The translations under genes were made by a program, and so were the position numbers. The notes below the pieces were generated by a model. The model made no database searches. It was not told the DNA's origin and worked only from the letters and a program-made list of their open reading frames with translations. Source: Myxococcales bacterium (GTDB taxonomy: Bacteria > Myxococcota_A > Polyangia > Haliangiales > Haliangiaceae). Taken from it: a stretch of DNA of 64,000 nt. Positions 56,984-64,000 of the stretch are shown here, piece after piece. The stretch's first letter is position 1; every line of letters begins with the position of its first letter. The DNA lies in NCBI GenBank assembly GCA_016706545.1, contig JADJJK010000010.1:248001-312000 (forward strand). The letters are read 5' to 3'.

Positions 56984-59596
56984 TCACAGCTCAGGGAGGC
57001 CGCTAGCGTCGGCGGTGGGCGCGGTCGCGAGATCTCCGACCTCGCTGTCGGCGGCTGCGTCGTCGCGCGCGCGGTCGCTGGCAGCGTCGGTGGTGGGGCC
57101 TTCGTCGGTCGCCGGGGCGTCGATGTCGTCGCTCGGCCTCTCGCGCTCGCGGAGCTGTACGCGCAGCGAGGTGTCCTGGCTCTGATCGATCCGGTAGGTG
57201 CGGGCCTTGTAGCCGCGGCGGCGCACCTTGATCCGCACGATGCCCGCGCTCGCTGGATGCTCGATCGTCAGCGGCGTTCTTCCGAGCCGGACCCCGTCGA
57301 GCGTGACCAGCGCGTGCGACGGCTCGCTTTCGATCCGCAGCGTCCTGCGCGCAGGCTCTATGGGGGCGGCGCCCTGGGCTGTCGCGGGGGCCCAGGACGG
57401 CGCGACGGCAGGGCTGGCGTCGACGCCAGCCGGGGTGGCGGGTGCGGCGAGGGCGGCCGGTGCGGCCGGTGCGGCGAGGGCGGCGAGGGCGGCGGGTGCG
57501 GCCGGTGCGGCGACGTCGGCGCGGGCCAGGCGGCGCAGCGGGGCGCCGTGGCTGCCCGTTGCGCTCGTCGGGGTCAGCTCGAGCGAGCTCACCAGCAGCA
57601 ACGCCACCGCAGCGGCGAGGGCGGCCAGCTCGGCGGCCTGGCGCAGGACGCTGCCGGCGCGGAGCTCTTGCGCGGGAGCTCCCTGGGGCATCGCAGGCAG
57701 CGGCTGCGTGGTGGAGGAGCTCGGCTGGGTCTTCGCCGGCGCCGGCCCCGCGTCCTGGGCTGGCGCGGGCCAAGTCGCGGCCGGAGCGGCCGGAGCGGCC
57801 GGAGCGGCCGGAGCGGCAGGAGCGGCAGGATCGGCGGGCAGCTCGAGCAGGCCCGCGCTCGCCGCGGCGTCGAGGGCGGCGGATGGCGAAGCGACGTGCG
57901 CGGCGTACGCGGAGGGCTCTGCGCCGAGCTCCTGGGCTGCGCGCTGCGCTCGCTGGGTGCGGACCAGCGGCAGCGCCTTGGCCGCGGAGTGGGGCGGCGG
58001 AGTGGCGGCCGGCCGCTTGCGAGGGGTCGTCGGCAGGTCATGCAGGGACCGCGGCCGCAGCGACGCCGGCAAGGCGCGGCGGATGGCGGTGGCGGTGAGG
58101 TGATCGTCGGGCCACACCGCGGCGCGGACCTCATCGAAGATGTGCTGGACCTCCTGCGCGGAGAGCAGCGGGGCAGGCGAGGTCCGGCGCGCGGACGCTG
58201 GCCTGGCGCGCGGGGGCTGCAAGGGGAGCGTGGGCGGAGGGGCGTGCGGGGCGTGAGGGGCGGCGTGAGCTGCCTGCGCCGGCGCGCTGCGCCGCGCCGC
58301 GGGGATGGGCGGCGGCGCGGCCGTGGCGTGGGCGGCGCTGCCACGAGGCGAGGGCGCCGGCGGGCCGGCGGGCGCCGGGATCGTCGAGCGCTCGGGCAGC
58401 TCGCGGGTGGCGGTGAGGTCGTCCACCTCCGCGGCGCCGACGCCTTCGTTCGCGCCGACGTTCGCACCTCCGTTCGCGTCGACGCCGGAGTTGATCCAGG
58501 GCTCGGCCTTGGCACCGAAGAGCTGCGCCAGCGCCTGGCGAACTGGTCGAGGGCCCAGCGCCAGCTCGAGGTGGTGGGCCGCGTCGGTCAGCGCGCGCCC
58601 CAGCGCCGCGCAATCTGGATAGCGCCGGGCCGGATCGTGGGCCAGCGCGGTCATCACGACCTGCTCGAGCACGGCGGGGTATCCCGGCGTGACCTGCGTC
58701 GGTGGCGTGATCCGATCGTGCGGGATGCGGAGCGCCCGTTCGTCGTCGCCAAACGGGTGGTGCATCGTGGTCAGCTCGTAGAGCAGGATGCCCAGGGCAT
58801 ACACGTCGCTGCGGCGATCGGCGCTCTTGCCGGCGGCCTGCTCCGGCGCCATGTAGCCGAGCTGGCCGCGGATCACCCCCATGGGAGTGTAGGCGAGGCG
58901 GCTCGCCGCCTTGGCGCTGCCGAAATCGAGCAGCGTCACGCCGCCGTCGTAGGCCACCATCAGGTTCGAAGGCGCGAGCTCTCGATGCACGAGCTCGAGC
59001 GCTTGCCCGTCCTTGCCATGGCGCTCGTGGACGTGTTCGAGCGCGGCGGCGGCGGCCGAGACCACGGTGAGCGCGAAGTCGAGGTCGGGGCACGCGCCGC
59101 ACGCGCGCGCGGCGGCGATCACCTGGCGCAAGGTCTCGCCGTGGATGTAGTCCATCGCGAGGTAGTGCGTGCCATCTTCGGTGATCCCGACGTCCGACAC
59201 CGCCACGATGTTGCGGTGGTGCAGCGCCGCCAGGAAGCGAGCCTCATCGAGAAATCGCTCGATGCTGGCGGGCGCGTGCAAGTGGTGGCGGCGCAGCGTC
59301 TTGATGGCCAGGTGGCGAGAGAACCCGCCTGCGCACTCGAGGCGCGCCAGGAACACGTGCGCGTTGTCCCCGGAGTCCAGGTGGCGCAAGAGCTGGTACT
59401 TGCCGAACGCCACAGGTGCCATCGACCTGGCGGGCGCGACGGCGGTGGTGGGATCGGCGGGACCGCTGGCCGGGATCCGTCGGGGCTTCGCTGGCGCCAG
59501 CCGGTGCCACGGCAAGGTGACCGCGGTCACCTGCGCAGGTTCGCGGTTGACGAGGGTGGTCGCCAGTCGCTGGGGCGCCGTGGCAGGCGTGGTCAT
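56984..59596 (-). CDS. PEGA-domain Ser/Thr kinase homologue with degenerate catalytic loop (likely pseudokinase)
   Basis: 870 aa from ATG 59596 (ATG 59731 possible). The kinase domain (about 64-330) keeps K99 in LAIKTL, D224-F-G226 and GYMAPEQ, but the catalytic loop reads VHRELAPSN: Glu206 (GAG at 58979-58981) replaces the HRD Asp, and the Gly-rich loop reads LDSGDNAHVF. A long Pro/Ala-rich segment, a membrane helix (about 699-715, LAALAAAVALLLVSS) and a C-terminal PEGA domain (LRIESEPSHALVTLDGVRLG) follow. It is paralogous to the next gene, 486 bp away on the same strand. The domain probably scaffolds or regulates rather than phosphorylates. Confidence 0.88.
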   Translation of the reverse strand: MTTPATAPQRLATTLVNREPAQVTAVTLPWHRLAPAKPRRIPASGPADPTTAVAPARSMAPVAFGKYQLLRHLDSGDNAHVFLARLECAGGFSRHLAIKTLRRHHLHAPASIERFLDEARFLAALHHRNIVAVSDVGITEDGTHYLAMDYIHGETLRQVIAAARACGACPDLDFALTVVSAAAAALEHVHERHGKDGQALELVHRELAPSNLMVAYDGGVTLLDFGSAKAASRLAYTPMGVIRGQLGYMAPEQAAGKSADRRSDVYALGILLYELTTMHHPFGDDERALRIPHDRITPPTQVTPGYPAVLEQVVMTALAHDPARRYPDCAALGRALTDAAHHLELALGPRPVRQALAQLFGAKAEPWINSGVDANGGANVGANEGVGAAEVDDLTATRELPERSTIPAPAGPPAPSPRGSAAHATAAPPPIPAARRSAPAQAAHAAPHAPHAPPPTLPLQPPRARPASARRTSPAPLLSAQEVQHIFDEVRAAVWPDDHLTATAIRRALPASLRPRSLHDLPTTPRKRPAATPPPHSAAKALPLVRTQRAQRAAQELGAEPSAYAAHVASPSAALDAAASAGLLELPADPAAPAAPAAPAAPAAPAATWPAPAQDAGPAPAKTQPSSSTTQPLPAMPQGAPAQELRAGSVLRQAAELAALAAAVALLLVSSLELTPTSATGSHGAPLRRLARADVAAPAAPAALAALAAPAAPAALAAPATPAGVDASPAVAPSWAPATAQGAAPIEPARRTLRIESEPSHALVTLDGVRLGRTPLTIEHPASAGIVRIKVRRRGYKARTYRIDQSQDTSLRVQLRERERPSDDIDAPATDEGPTTDAASDRARDDAAADSEVGDLATAPTADASGLPEL

Positions 59597-60082
59597 GACG
59601 AGCGGCCGGTCCTTCGCCGCGCGGCGGGGGGCTGGGCATGTCCCGAACGTGGCGATGATGGAAGCACGGTTGCAAGGATGCGCCGATGCCCTCGATTGTT
59701 GCGGAGAGAGGGCCTCACATTCGTTCAACACTGCGGGGCAACCCCGGCCCCGCTGTCAGCGGAGCGCAGTCCGGGTGCGTCATGGGGCGGTCGGTCCGCC
59801 TTCTTGCGAGCGAGGCCTCACGCGCGTCCGTCGACAAGCCCGTCGACAATCCCGTCGACAAGCCGCCAACCCGCGTAGCTATGGCGCGAAAGAGCGCGCG
59901 GGTCTGTCCGGACAGGAGCGGTGAGCTGGCGCCGGTGACGTGGGGCGCGGCGGCTGTGGTCAGTCCAGCGCGGGCCAAGAAGCTGCTAGCCAATGTCGTG
60001 CCGGCAACACAACGAGGTCGAGGTGATGCAGCGCGCGGCCAAGCTGAGAGGTCCGCGTCGCAGTCGCGCGACGAGGCTGCGC
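59597..60082. other. Spacer between the paralogous kinases
   Basis: 486 bp. It contains GTCGACAAGCCCGTCGACAA and a third GTCGACAAGCC unit (59829-59870 region), a 12-bp triplicate with SalI-type GTCGAC cores. A short frame from 59731 may instead be an N-terminal extension of the downstream kinase. Nothing else coding. Confidence 0.4.
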
Positions 60083-62935
60083 TCAGCGCTGCGCGCGCAT
60101 GAACGCGGGGACAGGCTCTTCGCTGTCGCCGGTTGCCGCGCCAGCGGCGCCTTTGGGGGCGGGACGCAGGCGGACGTTCATCGTCAGGTTCCCGTCGCGG
60201 CGAACCTGCGCCTTGTGGACGCGATAGCCGGCCAGCCGCAGGCGGAGCGTGCCCTCGCTCTGGCTGGCTGGTTGTTCCAGCGTCAGCGGGGTGCGGCCCA
60301 GCCGTGCGCCATCGAGCGTCACCAGGGCGTTGCTTGGTTCGCTGCGGATGTGGACGGTGATCGTCGCGGCGGTGGCTGCAGGCGCGGCAGTCGCTGCAGG
60401 CGCGGCGGTCGCAGCAGGCGCGGCGGTGGCTGCAGGCGCGGCGGTCGCAGCAGGCGCGGCGGTGGCAGCAGGCGCGGCGGGGCTCGGCGTCGGCGCAGCA
60501 GCCAGCTCCTGTGCGACCTGTGCTGGCGCGGCGACCTGCGCTGGCGCGGCGACCTGCGCTGGCGCGGCGACCTGCGCTGGCGCGGCGACCTGCGCTGGTG
60601 CGGCGACCTGCGCTGGCGCGGCGACCGGGGCGACCGTGGGCGCCAAGCCCGCCGGCGCGAGGACGTGCCGCGTCAGCTCGAGCCGACCCAGCATCGGCCC
60701 CGCCACCATGAGCGCCACCGCGGCGAGCAAGGTGAGCGCCTCGAGCCCGAGCCGCAGGCCGCGGGCCGCCACGGGCCCAGCGGTGGTCAAGCGACGCTGC
60801 GCCACCAGCTCGCTGGCGCTGCGCGACGCGGTGGTCTCCTCGGCCTCGACGTGCGGGCGCTCGGGCGTGACCCACGGCGCGGGGGCGGTGCCGCGCGCGC
60901 GCGGTCGGTTGCCTGCGTCGCGTCGGGCTTCGGCGATGTGCGCGGCCCACTCCGCTGCGGAGGCTGGCGAGCCGCCGCGCACCAAGGCGGCGCCACCCCA
61001 CGCATGCTCGACCAGGTGCTGCACCTCCTGCTGGCTGACCAGGTCGAACTTGCCGTGGTGTCCGGCGCGGCTCGGCTGCGCCGAGGACTCGGTGGCGGCA
61101 GGCTGCGCGGCGCGCGGCGAGGCTGGCGCCACGGCCGCCGCGATGGCGGGCGGCGGCGCCGACGATAGCGTGTACGAGGTCATCGCGGGCGCCGGTATGG
61201 CGGGCGGCAGCGGACCCGAGGGGGCTGCGCTCATCGCGCCGGCCCGATCGACCGAGCGATCGACCGAGCGATCGATCGCGCGATCGGGCCTGGCGGGCTG
61301 GGCGACCGCGCCGATGTTGGAGGCCGCGGGCAAGCGCAAGGGCGGCAGCGGCACGGACCTCGCGCTGGGCGCGACCATCGCGGGGGCGGGCGGCAACGCC
61401 GCTGCTCGGGCAGAGAGTCCGGAAGACGGACTGACGGCCTGGCTCTGCGCCACCACACCCGAGGCGGCCGCCGAGGCGCGGTCCGGCGACTGCGGCTGCA
61501 GCGGGCGCGTGGGCTTGTTGCGCCGCGACACCGGCTCCGACGACTCGGCGCCCCGAGCCCGAGGCCTGGCGTCTCGCGGATCTGCGGTCGCCGCGGCGGC
61601 CTCGCCCTTGGCGGAAGGGCTGGCCTCCCAGGCTTCCTGCTTGGCGCCAAAGAGCTGCACCATCGCCTGCCGCACCGCCGCCGGACCGGTCCGCAGCTCC
61701 AGGCGCTCGGCCAGCTCCTGGATGGCGCGCCCGAGCGCGCCGCAGTCGCGGTAGCGCAGGTTGGGATCGCGCGCCAGCGCGGTCATCACCACGCGGGATA
61801 GCTCGGAGGGATAGTCTGCCAGGAGCTGGGCCGGTGGCGTGATCTCGCCGTGCAGCAGGCGCTGCTTGGTGGCCTTGTCGCTGCGATCGGCGAACGGGTG
61901 GATCCGCGTGGTCAGCTCGTAGAGCACCACGCCGAGCGAGAACACGTCGCTGCGCAGATCCACGGCGTCACCACGCGCTTGCTCCGGCGCCATGTACTCG
62001 GTCTCGCCCTTGATCTCGCCGGTCGGCGTGTGCGACGTCCGCGTCGCCGCCTTGGCGTTGCCAAAGTCGATGAGCTTGATCGCCCCGTCGTAGCAGGCCA
62101 TGAGGTTCGACGGCGTGACGTCGCGATGCACCATGCGCAGCCAGCGGCCATCGCTGCCGTGCCGGGTGTGGACGTACTGCAGGGCCTCGGCGCAGCTCGC
62201 CACCGCGGTCAGCGCGAAATCCAGGGGCAAGCGCTCACCGCTGGCGCGCACTTGCTGCAGCACGGCGCGCAGCGTCTCGCCGTGCAGGTAGTCCATCGCC
62301 AGGTAGTGGGTCCCGTCGTCGCCGGTGCCCACGTCGGAGATCTGGACGATGTTGCCGTGGTGGAGCGACGACAGAAACCACGCCTCATCGACGAACGCGG
62401 CCACGTGCGCCGGGTTGTGCGCGTGCTCCTGGCGCAGCGTCTTGATCACCAGGTGGCGCGAGAACCCCGTCGGGCCCTCGATCCGCGCCAGGAAGACGTG
62501 CGAGGTGCCGCCGGAGGCCAGGTGCCGGACGAGCTGATACTTGCCCAGCGTCACGTCGCGCGGCGGCGAGCGGTCCGCCGCGGCGCGGTCGACCCGTCGA
62601 GGCTCCGCGGCCAGCGCGGCCAGCGCCGCCCGCTCGGCGGCCGGCGGCGGCGCGGTCGGCAGCGCCACGCCGGTGACTGGCTCGAACGGCACCGTCTTGG
62701 CGCCAGGATCTGCCTCGTTCAGCGGCGCGGTCTGCGCGGCCAGCGCCGCCAGCGTGGACTCCGTCACCACCACCGTCGCCTCGCCGCCGGCCGGGTCCAT
62801 CGCCGCGTCTCGACGCGGCAACGCCACGGTCGGCTCGGTGACCACCACCGTCGGCTCGCTGCGCGGCGGCAGCGGGATGTCGAGGCGCTCGAAGGCCTTG
62901 GTCGTTCGATCGTTGCTGGATGCGTCGATGGTCAT
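60083..62935 (-). CDS. PEGA-domain Ser/Thr protein kinase
   Basis: 950 aa from ATG 62935 (MTIDASSNDRTTKAFERL). The N-terminal region is Thr/Val-rich (PTVVVTEPTVALP, ATVVVTESTLAAL), a likely FHA-binding or autophosphorylation region. The kinase domain is complete: LASGGTSHVFLAR, LVIKTLRQ, MVHRDVTPSNLM, LIDFGNAKA, YMAPEQARGD. The linker, one membrane helix (ALTLLAAVALMVAGPMLG), seven VAAPAQ-type repeats (encoded 60515-60630) and PAATAA repeats (60360-60480) precede a C-terminal PEGA domain (VHIRSEPSNALVTLDGARLG). It appears to be the active partner of the paralogue downstream. Confidence 0.93.
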   Translation of the reverse strand: MTIDASSNDRTTKAFERLDIPLPPRSEPTVVVTEPTVALPRRDAAMDPAGGEATVVVTESTLAALAAQTAPLNEADPGAKTVPFEPVTGVALPTAPPPAAERAALAALAAEPRRVDRAAADRSPPRDVTLGKYQLVRHLASGGTSHVFLARIEGPTGFSRHLVIKTLRQEHAHNPAHVAAFVDEAWFLSSLHHGNIVQISDVGTGDDGTHYLAMDYLHGETLRAVLQQVRASGERLPLDFALTAVASCAEALQYVHTRHGSDGRWLRMVHRDVTPSNLMACYDGAIKLIDFGNAKAATRTSHTPTGEIKGETEYMAPEQARGDAVDLRSDVFSLGVVLYELTTRIHPFADRSDKATKQRLLHGEITPPAQLLADYPSELSRVVMTALARDPNLRYRDCGALGRAIQELAERLELRTGPAAVRQAMVQLFGAKQEAWEASPSAKGEAAAATADPRDARPRARGAESSEPVSRRNKPTRPLQPQSPDRASAAASGVVAQSQAVSPSSGLSARAAALPPAPAMVAPSARSVPLPPLRLPAASNIGAVAQPARPDRAIDRSVDRSVDRAGAMSAAPSGPLPPAIPAPAMTSYTLSSAPPPAIAAAVAPASPRAAQPAATESSAQPSRAGHHGKFDLVSQQEVQHLVEHAWGGAALVRGGSPASAAEWAAHIAEARRDAGNRPRARGTAPAPWVTPERPHVEAEETTASRSASELVAQRRLTTAGPVAARGLRLGLEALTLLAAVALMVAGPMLGRLELTRHVLAPAGLAPTVAPVAAPAQVAAPAQVAAPAQVAAPAQVAAPAQVAAPAQVAQELAAAPTPSPAAPAATAAPAATAAPAATAAPAATAAPAATAAPAATAATITVHIRSEPSNALVTLDGARLGRTPLTLEQPASQSEGTLRLRLAGYRVHKAQVRRDGNLTMNVRLRPAPKGAAGAATGDSEEPVPAFMRAQR

Positions 62936-63306
62936 GGCCTGGCCCCGCAGAGATGGCAGCGAACGCGAGGAACGTGGCGAAGGGCGGAGACCCACAACGG
63001 AAACCTCGGCTCCAGCCAGTTCTGCACGCCTGAATGATGCGACATGTGCCGTCCAGGTAGCCAGGAGCCGACTGACAACCGATCAAGCGAACCCGCCCTG
63101 ATGTCAGAACGACGCCTCAGCCGGCTCGGCGACTTAATTTCATGCATTTCATATGGTTGGCGCTGCGCGTTGCAAAATGCAGCCGAGTGTGAGCACGTCG
63201 GTGGTGCTCGCACCATAGGTTTTATGTCATCGTCGATGCGCATAAATCTCTCGGTTGTCGACGATGTGGCACATTGTGGTGCTCTCGCAGACTCGATTGG
63301 ACTCAG
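62936..63306. promoter_or_regulatory. Divergent intergenic region with two inverted repeats
   Basis: 371 bp between the kinase and the esterase. The centre is AT-rich for this genome (TTAATTTCATGCATTTCATATG, 63134-63155). Inverted repeats: GAGCAC-7nt-GTGCTC (63191-63209) and CATCGTCGA-21nt-TCGACGATG (63228-63266), both upstream of the esterase start. Candidate operators or a leader hairpin; no gene seen. Confidence 0.5.
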
Positions 63307-64000
63307 ATGAAGCTCCTTGCGCTCGCCTCGCTACTGACCTGCGTGCTGGTCTCGCCCCTCACCTGGGTACACGCTGGGCCTCGGGAGGCGCGCAAGGATC
63401 CGGCCACGGCTTCGTATCCCGGCAAGCCGCGCAAGGGCATCATCGAGCGCCGGGCGCTGGTGCTCGGACGCTGGGAGGGCCCGGTGAAGGTCACCGGCAA
63501 GCTCGAGGGCAAGTCGATGACCGCGCCGGTGCTGGTGTACCTGCCGGCGGGGTACGGCCAGGATCCGGCGCGCAAGGCTCCGCTGGTGCTGGTGTTGCAC
63601 GGCTGGAATCACACGCCGGAGCAGCTTCGCGACAAGGCCGACCTGGAGATCCTCGCAGATCGATACGGCGTGGTCCTCGCGGTGCCGGCGATGGGCAAGA
63701 CGGTGTACGAGAGCGAGCTGTTTGCCGAGAGCAAGCAACCGTGGGGGACCATCCCCGGAGCGCGCTGGGTCGGCGAGGTGATCTTGCCGCACCTGCGCGG
63801 GGCCTACGCGGTGGCCGGAGATCGGGCGCACACCGCGGTCATCGGATACTCCACCGGGGGCCGCGGCGCGGTGCTGCTGGCGCAGGCGTATCCGGAGTTC
63901 GCGTTCGCGGGCAGCCTCTCTGGCACCTTCGATCTGATGCGGCTCTCGCCCCGCGACGGTGAGTACAAGATCCACGCCGCGGTGTATGGCTCGCGGCGCA
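63307..64000 (+). CDS. Secreted alpha/beta-hydrolase esterase, N-terminal part (runs off the right edge)
   Basis: ATG 63307 opens the signal peptide MKLLALASLLTCVLVSPLTWVHA; 231 residues are visible. PVLVYLPAGYGQDPARKAPL, LVLHGWNHTPEQL and the nucleophile elbow HTAVIGYSTGGRGAVLLAQ with Ser place it in the feruloyl/D-type putative esterase superfamily. The catalytic Asp and His lie beyond the window. A polysaccharide ester or siderophore ester is a possible substrate. Confidence 0.8.
   Translation, partial: MKLLALASLLTCVLVSPLTWVHAGPREARKDPATASYPGKPRKGIIERRALVLGRWEGPVKVTGKLEGKSMTAPVLVYLPAGYGQDPARKAPLVLVLHGWNHTPEQLRDKADLEILADRYGVVLAVPAMGKTVYESELFAESKQPWGTIPGARWVGEVILPHLRGAYAVAGDRAHTAVIGYSTGGRGAVLLAQAYPEFAFAGSLSGTFDLMRLSPRDGEYKIHAAVYGSRR

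Overview
The window is about 64 kb of very GC-rich bacterial DNA. The genes point to a large-genome, starch-degrading predatory or soil bacterium of the Myxococcota (deltaproteobacterial) type. The evidence is three Hanks-type Ser/Thr kinases (two with PEGA tails), many lipoproteins, a secreted thermolysin-like protease, two lipoprotein GH13 amylases, OmpA/TSP3 and TonB-dependent outer-membrane proteins, PilZ and AraC/LysR regulators, and minisatellite-rich intergenic DNA. This taxonomic placement is inference from gene content; no rRNA or tRNA gene is visible.

Layout. 0-10.5 kb: the end of a small membrane protein, an amylase with three tandem N-terminal modules, fhs, a large M4 protease and an L,D-transpeptidase, all on the minus strand. 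10.9-14.1 kb: a Bax-inhibitor-1 protein with a Tyr/Gln/Gly-rich tail, then a repeat element bounded by a 22-bp direct repeat that duplicates the 3' end of that gene, then an AT-richer gene coding for two SAP-like motifs plus a TIR-like (CAP12/PF10137) domain, a candidate immune NADase. 14.2-20.2 kb: speA, divergent from a HelD/UvrD-like ATPase, then a membrane GAF-like protein overlapping a small membrane protein. 20.5-25.8 kb: two small lipoproteins, an aldo/keto reductase and a large receptor-like kinase. 25.8-31.9 kb: housekeeping metabolism, namely a frameshifted L,D-transpeptidase translationally coupled to nadA, a TPP riboswitch with thiC, and ligA. 31.9-34.8 kb: a decayed DUF222/HNH gene and a second, inverted copy of the repeat element carrying a large 18-bp minisatellite. 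35-45.7 kb: a LysR regulator, lipoproteins, a histidine kinase/receiver pair, an OmpA-like protein with a frameshift, an AraC regulator, a second amylase with a starch-binding domain, a cupredoxin and a PilZ protein. 45.7-56.9 kb: a metallopeptidase/propeller/barrel protein with a frameshift, an allantoicase-OHCU decarboxylase fusion, a POT peptide transporter, nadB and a TonB receptor. 57-63 kb: two paralogous PEGA kinases, one with a degenerate catalytic loop. 63.3 kb to the end: the start of an esterase.

How the genes work together. nadB and nadA (25 kb apart) make quinolinate for NAD, and ligA consumes NAD. The two amylases, M4 protease, POT transporter and TonB receptor form a polymer-degradation and uptake repertoire. 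The candidates most worth following are the SAP-TIR protein beside the repeat element, the repeat family itself (two inverted copies 21 kb apart), the FUS-like Bax-inhibitor fusion, the allantoicase-OHCU fusion that has lost its catalytic His, and the kinase/pseudokinase pair. At least six apparent single-base frameshifts occur in four genes. Some sit in G/C runs, so residual assembly error must be excluded before any is called a pseudogene or a phase-variable gene.
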